In this document: positions 19,182 to 28,385 of the stretch, one piece after another
Layout: each line of letters begins with the position of its first letter
Position numbering within the stretch: position 1 is the first letter of the stretch
From: Alkalibacillus flavidus
GTDB taxonomy: Bacteria; Bacillota; Bacilli; Bacillales; Alkalibacillaceae
NCBI RefSeq assembly: GCF_040545925.1
Contig: NZ_JBEPMX010000014.1
Coordinates: 1 to 62,420, forward strand
Length of the DNA: 62,420 nt
Direction of reading: 5' to 3'
The notes under the pieces: model-generated
What the model was told of the DNA's origin: nothing
Databases searched by the model: none
Seen by the model: only the letters and a program-made list of their open reading frames with translations
Program-made: the position numbers and the translations under genes

Positions 19182-21710
19182 TTATTGATATACCGGAATT
19201 TCGTATGTCATAACAGGGTTTGTTAATTCGTTATAAAGTTCTTCGATGTACTCAGACTGTTTAACCGCCCAGCCAATATCTGTTGCGTATTGGTGAACAC
19301 CTGTGTTGTCAGGGTTCCAACGCATTTTGAACAGTGTATTTTGTTGGTCTAGGTGGTTGATATAACGCTCGCCAATCCATTTCGCGCCGCCGACAATGGC
19401 TTCTTCTACCGTGAACCAGCCTTCTTCATATGCACGTGTTGCGCCTGATTCAAGTGCTGTTCGATCGTATGCACCAATTCCGAAAATATTATACGTGGTG
19501 CGAATGTTAGATAATTCATCGCGGTTACGATCATTGACAAGCTGCAGGTCACCGTCATCGTCTCGGCCGACTTCAACTCCTGTTGCAAGCTCTGATGTGC
19601 CGTTACCTGTTTCGAGCATCGCGTGAGACATGAGGTAGATTTCGTTAATGCCGTACTCACGACCAGCGTCGATGAATTGTTCGGCTTGACCTTCTAAAAC
19701 GCCGTGACCAGCTAAAATGGTGTTCAATTCATTAGCTGACACTTTAACACTTTCGGATAACAGTAAGTGCTGCATGTCGCTATGTTTTGATGGATCGGCA
19801 TGTTCAACGACTTGTGAACGCTTGGCATTACGCCAGTTGCGGTAATCAATTTCGTACCAATCGCCGTGTTCATCGACGATCTCGTAATCTTGTCCGCTCG
19901 ACATACGGCCGTACACGTGACTATTCGTACTCATTTCAGCATAGACTGGAGCGGAAGAGTTTTCAACTGTTAAGGCATCATTTGTTTCGCTTACAAGTTC
20001 ACTGTGGACGTATAGATCGTCACGGTCATCATAAGCGACGCGATACCATTCGGTGCTGTCGTTGTACTCAAATCCCTCAATGTCGCGTTCAACAATCTCA
20101 ATCGCTGTGCCGTTTGAGACGCGTTCATAAATGCTGTCGCTCGAGTCATCGTTAGCATCTGTACGCAAGGCGACGTGATCGCCGTCAATGACTGGGCCGT
20201 CGTAATGATCGATGGCGGATGCCTGGACGTATGCTGGCTCGCTGTTAAAGGCGTCCGTTTGCGGCGGTGTTGATTTTGCCATTTGTGTTGATACGACACT
20301 TGATAATGATTGATCATATTCAACGTAAACGCGTGATTCCGCGCTTGCGACGTCATCTTGGTCAATATAAGCTACGTTGCCTGCGACTGATACTTTTAAC
20401 CATTCACCATCGTTAATACCTGGGAATTTATCGCCCGCTTCAACCGAACCGAATGACTCGGCGTTTGCGTTAGGGGCCGTTTTCAGCTCAGTTTTGCTCG
20501 TGATTTCCGCTTCATACGTAGGGCCATCTGATGTGACAGGGTTGGTTAAGTTGCCGTGGTACGATGGTGTCGTCGTTCCATCACCCCAAATATAACCTGT
20601 CTCATCACCAAATGTGATTTCGTGCCAGCCACCTGAACCGCCTTGGCGTTCAAATGTTTCGCCTTGGTTTAATTGGCCGAGCACTTCACCGTCTCCTGTG
20701 TCCGAATAAACGGTGACATAATCATGCGTTACTTCGAAATATTGATCACCTGGTACAAAGTCGCGCTCTACATTTTCGCCTGTGACATAAACGTCACGAC
20801 CTGCGAGTGTGAAAGCAAGGCCATTATCTGACGTTAATTCGCGAAAACCAAATGTTTCACCTGCTTCAATTGTTCCGACTACCTCACTTGATTGTTGATC
20901 GTAAACCGTCACATTCGTTTGTGCTTCGGCTTCGTACGGCGTGTCGGTTTGATCAGTGAATGCAGCGTCATTTGGGTTTAACACAGCTGACGTGCTTTCT
21001 TTCCAAACGAAAGCCTGCTCACCTTGGTAGCGAATTTCGTGCCAGTTGCCGTAATCTTGCACCCGTTCAAATGTCGCGCCTTCATCTAATGTTGCGACCG
21101 ATTGTAAGTCACCATTGTCATCGCGGACATTGACAGGTAGACCGTCTTTTTCAACTTTGAAATAGTCATCTGACTGTTCGAAATCTTTGGCCACGGCTGG
21201 CGAATATATGTACCCTTCACGTTCACCGACTTGGACACGAATCCAGTCGCCAAAAGCTTGCTCAATAAAGCGGAATGTTTCACCTTTGTAAAGACGGGCC
21301 ATTGGAACGAGCGATCCGTCATCTTCGCTTTCATAAATCGTTAAATGATCATCTGCGACACCTGTTCTGACGTGGTTTTCATCAGGGGACCAATTGTCGA
21401 CATCGCCGGCTTGATCGGCATTGATTTTTTCAATCGCGGGTTTGTAAACATACCCTTCCATACCATTGAATTCGATCTGGATATGGTTGGCACTGAAATC
21501 GCGCTCGTACTGATAGATTTCACTTTCATGCAACCAACCAATCGGCGTTAACCCGTCATCACTTTGTTTATAGACGGTTACGTTAGTTGGATAGTCTTTT
21601 TTTACTTTGAAATATGAATCGTCCGTTTCAGCTGATGCGTGAGTCGAAAATCCGACGACACTTGCAATCGATAATATCGTCACCATCGGCAAAATACGTC
21701 GACGTACCAT
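19182..21710 (-). CDS. exported glucosaminidase (GH73-like) with SH3-like repeats
   Basis: This 842-residue secreted protein has a signal peptide (MVRRRILPMVTILSIASVVGFSTHASA). Its N-terminal two-thirds is a series of about seven SH3-like modules (YVYKPAI, YIYSPAV, AFVWKES, YIWGDG) expected to bind the wall. The C-terminal 200 residues match the endo-beta-N-acetylglucosaminidase domain of LytD-type autolysins: ILAGHGVLEGQ, AMLETGNGTSELATG with the catalytic Glu, FGIGAYD and AKWIGERYI. It would cleave peptidoglycan glycan strands. The start follows GGAGGTGG. It shares module type with the broken M14 gene nearby, and lies in the wall-polymer locus. Confidence 0.88.
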   Translation of the reverse strand: MVRRRILPMVTILSIASVVGFSTHASAETDDSYFKVKKDYPTNVTVYKQSDDGLTPIGWLHESEIYQYERDFSANHIQIEFNGMEGYVYKPAIEKINADQAGDVDNWSPDENHVRTGVADDHLTIYESEDDGSLVPMARLYKGETFRFIEQAFGDWIRVQVGEREGYIYSPAVAKDFEQSDDYFKVEKDGLPVNVRDDNGDLQSVATLDEGATFERVQDYGNWHEIRYQGEQAFVWKESTSAVLNPNDAAFTDQTDTPYEAEAQTNVTVYDQQSSEVVGTIEAGETFGFRELTSDNGLAFTLAGRDVYVTGENVERDFVPGDQYFEVTHDYVTVYSDTGDGEVLGQLNQGETFERQGGSGGWHEITFGDETGYIWGDGTTTPSYHGNLTNPVTSDGPTYEAEITSKTELKTAPNANAESFGSVEAGDKFPGINDGEWLKVSVAGNVAYIDQDDVASAESRVYVEYDQSLSSVVSTQMAKSTPPQTDAFNSEPAYVQASAIDHYDGPVIDGDHVALRTDANDDSSDSIYERVSNGTAIEIVERDIEGFEYNDSTEWYRVAYDDRDDLYVHSELVSETNDALTVENSSAPVYAEMSTNSHVYGRMSSGQDYEIVDEHGDWYEIDYRNWRNAKRSQVVEHADPSKHSDMQHLLLSESVKVSANELNTILAGHGVLEGQAEQFIDAGREYGINEIYLMSHAMLETGNGTSELATGVEVGRDDDGDLQLVNDRNRDELSNIRTTYNIFGIGAYDRTALESGATRAYEEGWFTVEEAIVGGAKWIGERYINHLDQQNTLFKMRWNPDNTGVHQYATDIGWAVKQSEYIEELYNELTNPVMTYEIPVYQ

Positions 21711-21829
21711 GCGCCACCTCCAAAAAATAGTTTTCTGCGAGTCAAAGTTGTTACTATTATTCTATCAATCATAGCACACCCCTACAAGACGACCATAGTA
21801 GGATAATGGAAACTTTTAAATAAGTTAGG

Positions 21830-21843
21830 TTGTACGTGTACAA
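21830..21843. promoter_or_regulatory. small palindrome between divergent wall genes
   Basis: TTGTAC and GTACAA flank 2 bases in the 214-bp divergent region ahead of the LCP gene. This could be an operator. The evidence is only the symmetry. Confidence 0.25.
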
Positions 21844-21924
21844 ATTCGCTCGAAACAAGTAAAATAGATTATGACTTTTGACAAATTTCGTTTATGAGTG
21901 ACATTGAAAGGACGGACAAAATCT

Positions 21925-22896
21925 ATGGAAAGTCGCAAAGAACGATACGGCAAACGCCGATTGAAGAAACCGATTCGCCGAGTGTTATGGGCGATTGTGA
22001 TTTTAATCGTTTTAATCATAGGTTATAGTGTGTTTCAATATTTTGCAGGGAAATCGGCTGCGGAAGATGAGATGGGTTCTTTTACGGATAGTGAGAAACT
22101 CGAGCAGTTTAGTGACGATTTTCAAGGGGCTGATTCTGATGGGCCGATGAACGTGCTGTTGGTTGGTACAGACAGTGATGATGGTTCGGCTGCGCGGACG
22201 GATACGATCATGATCGGGCAGTTTGATCCAAGTAACAATGAGGCGAAACTCGTCTCGATCATGCGCGATTCCCTCGTGACGATTCCAGGCCACGGCCAAC
22301 AAAAGATCAATGCTGCGTTCGCAATCGGCGGGCCAGAATTATTGCGTCAGACGTTGAAGGAAAATTTTGATGTCGACGTTGAGCATTATGCGATGATCAA
22401 TTTGAAAGGGTTTGAAAACATTGTCGATACGGTCGCGCCAGGCGGTGTAACAATTAATGTTGAGAAAAATATGGAATACGCGAGCAATGACGGACGTGTC
22501 GATATTGATTTAGAAGCCGGCGAACACTCGTTGGACGGAGCGTCATTGTTGGATTATGCCAGATTCAGATCAGACGCTGAAGCCGATTTCGGACGCGTTC
22601 GCCGCCAGCAACAAGTGATGAGTGAGTTGAAAGATGAAGTGTTGTCTTTTGCTGGAGTGATGCGCTTGCCTCGTGCTGCAGGAGCTTTCGAACCTTACGT
22701 CAATACCGACATGTCGACGTTCGGGATGGCGAGCGCGTTAGGACGATTTATGATGAACACGCCTGATGAAATTCAGACGATGCGTATCCCCGTTGAAGGC
22801 GGGTTCCGCAATGCACGCTATAGCGGTGTTGGCGCTGTGCTTGAGTTGAATATGGAGCAAAATCGTGAAGCGTTGCAAGAGTTTTTGAATGATTGA
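21925..22896 (+). CDS. LCP-family (LytR-CpsA-Psr) wall polymer ligase 1
   Basis: This type II membrane protein of about 323 residues has a basic N-terminus, one transmembrane helix (VLWAIVILIVLIIGYSVFQYF) and an extracellular LCP domain. Family landmarks are VLLVGTDSDD, RTDTIMIGQFDP, SIMRDSLVTIPGHG, KINAAFAIGGPELL and DFGRVRRQQQVM, including the Asp/Arg residues that hold the pyrophosphate. LCP enzymes transfer undecaprenyl-linked polymers onto peptidoglycan. ATG at 21925 has AAAGGAC upstream; a GTG at 21898 is less likely. A paralogue (30955-32001) shares most of the domain. Both lie in the wall-polymer locus. Confidence 0.9.
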   Translation: MESRKERYGKRRLKKPIRRVLWAIVILIVLIIGYSVFQYFAGKSAAEDEMGSFTDSEKLEQFSDDFQGADSDGPMNVLLVGTDSDDGSAARTDTIMIGQFDPSNNEAKLVSIMRDSLVTIPGHGQQKINAAFAIGGPELLRQTLKENFDVDVEHYAMINLKGFENIVDTVAPGGVTINVEKNMEYASNDGRVDIDLEAGEHSLDGASLLDYARFRSDAEADFGRVRRQQQVMSELKDEVLSFAGVMRLPRAAGAFEPYVNTDMSTFGMASALGRFMMNTPDEIQTMRIPVEGGFRNARYSGVGAVLELNMEQNREALQEFLND

Positions 22897-22910
22897 CGTG
22901 AAGTAAGGTG

Positions 22911-22936
22911 AAGCCGGCTTAGGCCGGCTTTTTTTA
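22911..22936 (+). terminator. terminator after LCP 1
   Basis: AAGCCGGC / GCCGGCTT with seven T, 15 bp after the stop. Confidence 0.92.
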
Positions 22937-22954
22937 TTGGGGATGTGGGGTTTG

Positions 22955-23120
22955 TTGAACCACATTTGCGGCGCGTTGATTCACATATCGGGCGGGTTGA
23001 TTCACATTTGCGCGATCCTTGCACCACATTTGCGGTGCGTTGATTCAATTTAGTGAGCGCTTGATTCAAACTCCTCGAGGCTTGAGCCAATCCCCCTCAT
23101 TCTTGCACCATTTTACGGGG
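22955..23120 (-). repeat. array A5a: 21-bp phased units, minus orientation
   Basis: TTG cores start at 22955, 22976, 22997, 23019, 23040, 23061, 23082 and 23103 (steps of 21, one of 22). Cores alternate between TTGATTCA and TTGCACCA, the reverse-orientation forms of family A. Confidence 0.9.
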
Positions 23121-23126
23121 GAGTGA

Positions 23127-23157
23127 TGGAAGTCGGCGCAGCCGACTTCCTTCCTTT
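23127..23157 (+). terminator. GAAGTCGGC-type hairpin between A5a and A5b
   Basis: GGAAGTCGGC (23128-23137) and GCCGACTTCC (23141-23150) with TTCCTTTT following. It belongs to the duplicated segment. Confidence 0.8.
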
Positions 23158-23184
23158 TGGCGTTTGATGCTCTGATGCGATGCG

Positions 23185-23330
23185 TTGATTCACATATCGG
23201 GCGGGTTGATTCACATTTGCGCGATCCTTGCACCACATTTGCGGTGCGTTGATTCATTTTAGTGAGCGCTTGATTCAAACTCCTCGAGGCTTGAGCCAAT
23301 CTCCCCCATTCTTGCACCATTTTACGGGGG
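23185..23330 (-). repeat. array A5b: near-exact duplicate of A5a
   Basis: TTG cores at 23185, 23206, 23228, 23249, 23270, 23291 and 23312 repeat the A5a series, including its single 22-bp step. The duplicate continues through the hairpin. About 175 bp (22975-23150 versus 23184-23359) are duplicated with few changes. Confidence 0.92.
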
Positions 23331-23336
23331 AGTGAT

Positions 23337-23362
23337 GGAAGTCGGCCGCGCCGACTTCCTTC
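23337..23362 (+). terminator. GAAGTCGGC-type hairpin, second copy
   Basis: GGAAGTCGGC (23337-23346) and GCCGACTTCC (23350-23359). The loop differs slightly from the first copy, while the stem is unchanged. Confidence 0.8.
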
Positions 23363-23381
23363 CTTTAGTTTTTATAGTACG

Positions 23382-23480
23382 TTGAACCACATTTGTGAAT
23401 TATTGATTCATCTTGATATGCCCTTGATTCATACTCCGCAACACTTGAACCAATCTCCCCCATTCTTGCATCAATCCTAT
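23382..23480 (-). repeat. array A5c: 21-bp phased units
   Basis: TTG cores at 23382, 23403, 23424, 23445 and 23466 in exact 21-bp steps, ending just before the terminator of the GT4 gene. Confidence 0.9.
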
Positions 23481-23481
23481 T

Positions 23482-23512
23482 TAAAAAAGGAAGTCAGCTG
23501 GGGCTGACTTCC
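23482..23512 (-). terminator. terminator embedded in the 3' end of the GT4 gene
   Basis: GGAAGTCAGC (23489-23498) and GCTGACTTCC (23503-23512) are followed on the minus strand by TTTTTT. The stem includes the stop codon (23494-23496) and the last six codons of the gene. Confidence 0.88.
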
Positions 23513-24603
23513 TTCATATAGGTTTCTTTTGTTTGGTTGGCGAGTTGTTCGAGCGAGAAGCTTGCTTGAGCGTGTTCATATTGTTTCATGCCGATCGGCT
23601 CGAGTCTGCCGTCCTTCTTAGCTTCCACCGCTTCCATAATCGATTTTTCGATCGCAGAGACACTCTGAGGCTCAATCAACCAACCATAGTCTTCAACTAA
23701 TTGACGGATGCCACCGACGTCTGTTGCGATGAGTGGTGTTTTCTCGCGTGCCGCTTCAAGCAACGCTAACGGGAAGCTTTCGCTATGTGACGTTAGAATG
23801 GCGACGTCTGACAAGCGGTATAAAGCTGGAATATCATCTCTAAATCCTAAAAAGTGAACGTGGTCGACTAACCCTTGTTCTCGAACGGCTTCTTCAATCG
23901 ACGGGCGTTCGTCACCGTCGCCGACTAATACGAGTTCTATCCGTTGATCCAGCACGCGTTCGACGACCTGCTTCACCGCTTCAATTAATTCATGATGCCC
24001 TTTAATCGGATGCAAGCGTGCGACCATCGTCACGACAAACGCATCGTCCGCAATCCCTAAATCGTCACGCGTTGTCGTATGCGCATCCACCACATCAAAC
24101 TCAATTCCATTTAAAATCGTCGTAATCCGATCAGCTGATACACCGAGTTCGACTAAATTATCTTTAAACCGCTCGCTCACGGCAAAGAAATGGTCGACTT
24201 TGCTGTACGTCCATAGATTAATTTTTGTAAACAACTTGCCTTTTAAACCGTCTGTCATAAAATCGTGAATTGGATCGCTGTGGACCGTCGTCACCCACTT
24301 CGCATCGAGGCGGTCGATAATCGTTGCGACGTATAGGTTCGCGCGAGCACCGTGTGAATGAATGACGTCTGCTTGTTGGACTTCGGCTAATCGTTTTAAT
24401 TTTTTCCGCGCTTTTAAATCATAACGGCTCGTTTGTCCAAGGACAATCGTCGGAACACCGGCCGCCTTCGCTTCACGGCTCAGCAACCCTTCTTGCATGA
24501 CGACGAGCAAGACATCATCGACATTGAATTGCTTTAGCAAACTAATAATATGGTTTTTCGACCCGCCGGTTTCCCCGCCGGAGATGACGTGCATGATTTT
24601 CAT
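23494..24603 (-). CDS. GT4-family glycosyltransferase
   Basis: This 369-residue GT-B enzyme has an N-terminal GGETGGSKNHIISLL acceptor-side loop, DVIHSHGARANL, the C-lobe VTMVARLHPIKGHHELI and the EX7E donor motif in SESFPLALLEAAREKTP. Such enzymes move a sugar from a nucleotide donor to a lipid-linked acceptor in the cytoplasm; the exact sugar cannot be told. It is translationally coupled to the deacetylase gene (4-bp ATGA overlap) and is last in the operon tagA2-deacetylase-GT4. Its final codons form half of the transcription terminator. Confidence 0.85.
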   Translation of the reverse strand: MKIMHVISGGETGGSKNHIISLLKQFNVDDVLLVVMQEGLLSREAKAAGVPTIVLGQTSRYDLKARKKLKRLAEVQQADVIHSHGARANLYVATIIDRLDAKWVTTVHSDPIHDFMTDGLKGKLFTKINLWTYSKVDHFFAVSERFKDNLVELGVSADRITTILNGIEFDVVDAHTTTRDDLGIADDAFVVTMVARLHPIKGHHELIEAVKQVVERVLDQRIELVLVGDGDERPSIEEAVREQGLVDHVHFLGFRDDIPALYRLSDVAILTSHSESFPLALLEAAREKTPLIATDVGGIRQLVEDYGWLIEPQSVSAIEKSIMEAVEAKKDGRLEPIGMKQYEHAQASFSLEQLANQTKETYMKEVSPS

Positions 24604-25502
24604 TCTTGCTCCCGCCTTTTAACCGTTTCATCGTACACTCCCGTTTTAAATTTGTACCCTTTTTTATGAGCTAATAGCATCGTAAGTTCTTTATTCATTT
24701 GTTTTAGCTCGTTTTGAAAATCGACGAATGAAAAATTTTTTGCCTGTCTGATCGTTTCAACCCATTCAAACGCAGAGTATGTCCGGAAGACTTCTGCATG
24801 TTTGACGTTTGAATCGCTCACGAGATGCGCTTGATATTGATTGCGTTTCATCAGTCCATCGAAATCGATCGCTTGTGACTGAAAGATCGTCGTTGCCATA
24901 TCTTTTGTCTTAAAATGAGGCGTAATATCGACAACGGTATTGATATAATTTTTCGGAATCGTCGTGTTGATTTCATATGTTCGCACGTCAGGTTGGCATG
25001 TGCTATTGATTAGCGCTTCAGCTAGCACGTTACCTGCTGCCACATGATCAGGGTGACAATCGACATGCGGTGTGACGTAAACGATATCTGGTTCCATGTC
25101 GTCAATCATTTGTCGCACAGTCGAGACCGTTTCCGCATCAGCTATTAATTGGCCATCAGGTTTGTCCAAAAACGTCACGGAATCCAGATCAAATAGCTTT
25201 TCCACCGCTTTTGCTTCTTGTTTCCGTGCTTGGATCAAGTCCTCTCGCCCGGCATCTGACACACTGCCAGCACCATCGGTTAAGTAACATACGTGAACTT
25301 GTGCGGGATTCGTGCGATTTTTATAACGCATGATCGTCCCGCCAAGGCCAATCGTTTCGTCGTCGACGTGCGGGGCTAGAATGAGCACACGATTTTCTGT
25401 CGGCTCTGTCGTTGGCCTAGTATCACGGTAATATGTTGTTAAGATTTGGGCCGTCATTGGTCGAATCAGCGGTTGTGTTAAGCGCATAAGTTGTCGTTTC
25501 AT
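24600..25502 (-). CDS. PIG-L/LmbE-family deacetylase
   Basis: This 300-residue protein has the Zn-binding motifs of the GlcNAc-deacetylase family: LILAPHVDDETIGLGGTI near the N-terminus and TPHVDCHPDHVAAGNVL further on. It would remove acetyl from an N-acetylhexosamine, perhaps on a lipid-linked intermediate of the wall polymer. It lies between tagA2 and a GT4 transferase, with a 12-bp gap and a 4-bp overlap, which supports a glycan-modifying role. Its substrate is not determined by sequence. An internal hydrophobic start is absent, so it is cytoplasmic or membrane-associated. Confidence 0.83.
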   Translation of the reverse strand: MKRQLMRLTQPLIRPMTAQILTTYYRDTRPTTEPTENRVLILAPHVDDETIGLGGTIMRYKNRTNPAQVHVCYLTDGAGSVSDAGREDLIQARKQEAKAVEKLFDLDSVTFLDKPDGQLIADAETVSTVRQMIDDMEPDIVYVTPHVDCHPDHVAAGNVLAEALINSTCQPDVRTYEINTTIPKNYINTVVDITPHFKTKDMATTIFQSQAIDFDGLMKRNQYQAHLVSDSNVKHAEVFRTYSAFEWVETIRQAKNFSFVDFQNELKQMNKELTMLLAHKKGYKFKTGVYDETVKRREQE

Positions 25503-25514
25503 CAGTCGTCCCCC

Positions 25515-26240
25515 CTACTTCGATTGTTTGCGGTTGAACAACAATGTGAGTAAAAATTTCGGCAGAGCGATTTGGCGTCTCCATCGCTTCGGGTCGCTTA
25601 ATAAACGGTACAACCATTCGATGCCCAGTTTTTGCGTGATTTTAGGCGCTCGTTTTACTTCACCCGCTAAAACGTCAAAAGTACCGCCAACTCCTTGAAT
25701 CACTGATACATTGAGTCGTTCGCGGTAATCGTTAATCCAACGCTCTTGCTTCGGTGATCCGAGTGCAACAAATAGCATATCAGCGCCCGATTCATTGATA
25801 CGATCGACTAATGCATCGGGATCGTCGTCATAGCCATTTTGATAACCTGCGATTGTCAAGTTCGGGAAACGCTCTTGTAAACGCGCTTGCATTTTTTGAC
25901 CAACTGCTTCTTTGGCACCGTAAAAAAAGACGCGATACCCTTTGTCGTTGGCGAGCCCTAGCAATCGCTCGGATAAATCAACACCCGTCACACGTTCCTT
26001 GACGCGTCCATTATATAATTTCGAAGCCAACAAGACACCGACGCCATCCGGGATTTGGAATGTCGCGTTGTTCAACAAATGACGCAACTCGTCGTCTTGG
26101 CGCGCGGTCATAATTTTTTCCGGATTAACGGCAAAAATCGTCGCCTGGTCATTCGTCGCGATCATCTCATTGACTTGGTTCAGTATATCGTCGTATGTTA
26201 AAGGCGACACGCGAACGCCTAAATACGTATCATATTGCAT
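25515..26240 (-). CDS. WecG/TagA/CpsF-family glycosyltransferase, second copy
   Basis: This 241-residue GT26-family protein shows AVNPEKIMTARQD, IPDGVGVLLASKL, GVDLSERLLG, GSPKQERWINDYR and a basic tail (DPKRWRRQIALPKF). It equals the enzyme at 9511-10236 in length and architecture but is clearly diverged. It begins an operon with a deacetylase and a GT4 transferase, so this locus may hold two polymer pathways, or one pathway split over two operons. Start context GAGGGTTACTCC is a moderate ribosome site. Confidence 0.83.
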   Translation of the reverse strand: MQYDTYLGVRVSPLTYDDILNQVNEMIATNDQATIFAVNPEKIMTARQDDELRHLLNNATFQIPDGVGVLLASKLYNGRVKERVTGVDLSERLLGLANDKGYRVFFYGAKEAVGQKMQARLQERFPNLTIAGYQNGYDDDPDALVDRINESGADMLFVALGSPKQERWINDYRERLNVSVIQGVGGTFDVLAGEVKRAPKITQKLGIEWLYRLLSDPKRWRRQIALPKFLLTLLFNRKQSK

Positions 26241-26341
26241 GGAGTAACCCTCTTTTTACATCTATTCAAATCCGTACGTAACAAGTATTAAGTATATCAA
26301 AAAGCGAGCGTATTGGGAATAGATTTAAACGGAAGAACGGA

Positions 26342-26705
26342 TGAGTGTGGATTTGGGTCAAGCGAGCAAACATGTGAATCAAGTGGCTCGGAATTTGAGT
26401 CAAGCGCTTGAGCGTTTGAATCAAGCCAAATAAAATTTGATGCAACACCGTTTAAGAAGAGGGATTGATCGTAGTTTGACGCAAGAATTCATGCGTTTGA
26501 CGCAAGTATTCCTCAGGTTGAATCAAGAGGTTCTGAGTTTGAATCAAGCCCTCTCAACTTTGAATCAATCAGCGCCAATTGTGATGCAACTCTCCACAAA
26601 CCTATAGGTAGGAAGTCGGCGCGTTTGTAGGATTGATTCAAGCCTCGTGGAGTTTGAATCAACGCTCTGTAATTGTGATGCAAGGATTACGCAAAATGAG
26701 TCAAC
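26342..26705 (+). repeat. array A4: 21-bp phased units between divergent genes
   Basis: Unit ends lie at 26362, 26383, 26404, 26425 and 26446; 26485, 26506, 26527, 26548, 26569 and 26590; and 26642, 26663, 26684 and 26705. A half hairpin GGAAGTCGGCGCG (26611-26623) looks like a broken GAAGTCGGC element. This array separates two promoters rather than following a terminator. No gene lies in 26241-26819. Confidence 0.92.
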
Positions 26706-26819
26706 AAGCGCCAATGGTAATTCCAAACGCACAATAATTAGTTGATTGTTGCTCGCGATTTATCTTTTCGTGATAGTATACTATAATATAGGCTTGAATG
26801 TTACATAAGAAAGTGACTG

Positions 26820-28337
26820 ATGAGGATGTCTACGTTAAAGAAGGCAGCGATTTGGACGACGCTGTTATCGATTGTGTTAAAGTTAATCGGCTTCGTGCGG
26901 GAGAGTTTGATTGCCCGCGAGTTCGGGGCTAATGAATATACGGATGGGTTTTTGCTGTCGTTTACATTTGTGACGTTGATCTTAGCGATTATTGCGAATG
27001 GGTTTAATTCGGCGTTTTTGCCGCATTATGTGAGTGCGCGAAAAGAGCGGCCTGAGTCAGCTGATCGTGATGCTTCTGGGGTTATGAACCTTGTATCGTT
27101 ATTTTTTGCGGGGTTGTCTGTCATTATGTATTTTTTTGCACCGCAAATTGTACCACTCATTTTTGGCAATATGCACTCGACAACTGAGGAGATAGCGGTT
27201 GAAATCACGCGATTTTTCTTTATGTTTATGGTCATAATTGCACTGAGTGGAATGCTTGAGTCTTATTTACAGTCGCGCCGAATATTTGTGCCGACGCAGA
27301 TCAATAAATTAATGGGAACACTCATGGCGGTTGTGTTTATCTTATTATTTTCGGACGTTTGGGGGATTCATGCCGTCGCTTATGGCTTTATCTTCGGAAC
27401 ATTCTGTGGGGTGCTCATTCAGTTTTATTATTTATTAAAAGCTAAATTTAATTGGCAGCCGACGTTGTCGATGGACCCTGAGTTCAAAAAGACCTTTTTC
27501 ATTTTATTAGCGCCTGCTCTCCTTCATTCATCTGTTGGCCATATTAACGTGTTTATTAACCGTTTATTTGCGACAGATACCGTGAGTGGCGGTGTAACGT
27601 ATTTAAATAATGCGGCGCTACTAATGAGTATTCCGTCGACGATTTTTATTACGACGGTGCTTGCGATTGTCTTTACATTAATGTCTGAGCGTGCGGATGA
27701 TGCGTATCAGTTTAAGGAAACGGTGTTTAATGGTTATCAAATTGGCATGATGGCACTGGTTCCGATCGCGGTTGGTACGTTGTTACTCGGTGAAGAGTTG
27801 ATTGCGTTCATTTACGAGCGTGGTGCTTTTACAGCTGAGGATACAGCGAATACGTTTGACGCTTTGAAATGGTATACACCAGCGATTTTGACGCAAGGTC
27901 TTGTCATGATTGCGGTTAAAGGGATGTATGCGAAAGGCTGGACAAAGCGCATTCTGATGATTAGCTCGGTGACGATCATCTTAAATATCGCGTTAAATTC
28001 TGTGTTAGTCGAACGTTTCAGCTATCCAGCGTTAGCTATGTCGACGTCGATTGTCTCGACGTACTATGCAACGGCAGCGACGATTGCGCTTTACAAAGGG
28101 TATCCGAAAGCGGAGCTATGGCGTTTGTTAGGACTGTTTGCTCGTGTGCTCGTCCCTGCTCTCATCATGGCAGTGCCGATTGTAACGATTCAATTCTTGA
28201 CGCCTGTTGATTCGCTTTATTCATTATGGCAAATCTTAATTCTCGTCCCGATTGGGGTCGCAACATATATTGCAGCGCTTTATGTTGTGTACCGCGAAGG
28301 ATTTAATGAACTAGTAAAAGTGGCGAAAATGAAATAA
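26820..28337 (+). CDS. murJ: MurJ/MviN-type lipid flippase
   Basis: This 505-residue MOP-superfamily membrane protein has about fourteen hydrophobic helices, with the N-terminal KAAIWTTLLSIVLKLIGFVRESLIAREFGA pattern of MurJ/MviN proteins. It would flip lipid II or a lipid-linked wall-polymer unit. B. subtilis MurJ (YtgP) belongs to another branch, so cargo cannot be assumed. It is monocistronic, with a -10-like TATAAT at 26782-26787, and a shared terminator follows. The ribosome site (AGAAAGTG) is weak. A second flippase lies at 10233-11759. Confidence 0.82.
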   Translation: MRMSTLKKAAIWTTLLSIVLKLIGFVRESLIAREFGANEYTDGFLLSFTFVTLILAIIANGFNSAFLPHYVSARKERPESADRDASGVMNLVSLFFAGLSVIMYFFAPQIVPLIFGNMHSTTEEIAVEITRFFFMFMVIIALSGMLESYLQSRRIFVPTQINKLMGTLMAVVFILLFSDVWGIHAVAYGFIFGTFCGVLIQFYYLLKAKFNWQPTLSMDPEFKKTFFILLAPALLHSSVGHINVFINRLFATDTVSGGVTYLNNAALLMSIPSTIFITTVLAIVFTLMSERADDAYQFKETVFNGYQIGMMALVPIAVGTLLLGEELIAFIYERGAFTAEDTANTFDALKWYTPAILTQGLVMIAVKGMYAKGWTKRILMISSVTIILNIALNSVLVERFSYPALAMSTSIVSTYYATAATIALYKGYPKAELWRLLGLFARVLVPALIMAVPIVTIQFLTPVDSLYSLWQILILVPIGVATYIAALYVVYREGFNELVKVAKMK

Positions 28338-28349
28338 TAAACGATAAAA

Positions 28350-28385
28350 ATAATCCCCGTCGCGGCATGCGGCGGGGCATTTTAA
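28350..28385. terminator. bidirectional terminator between convergent genes
   Basis: CCCCGTCGC (28355-28363) and GCGGCGGGG (28369-28377) form the stem, with A-rich sequence before and T-rich sequence after. It serves the flippase (+) and the acetyltransferase (-). Confidence 0.85.

Noticed and set aside
12850..26705. DNA-uptake sequences linked to comK
   Set aside because: Cores are concentrated in a few intergenic arrays with strict phasing rather than dispersed singly, and naturally competent Bacillus uses no uptake sequence.
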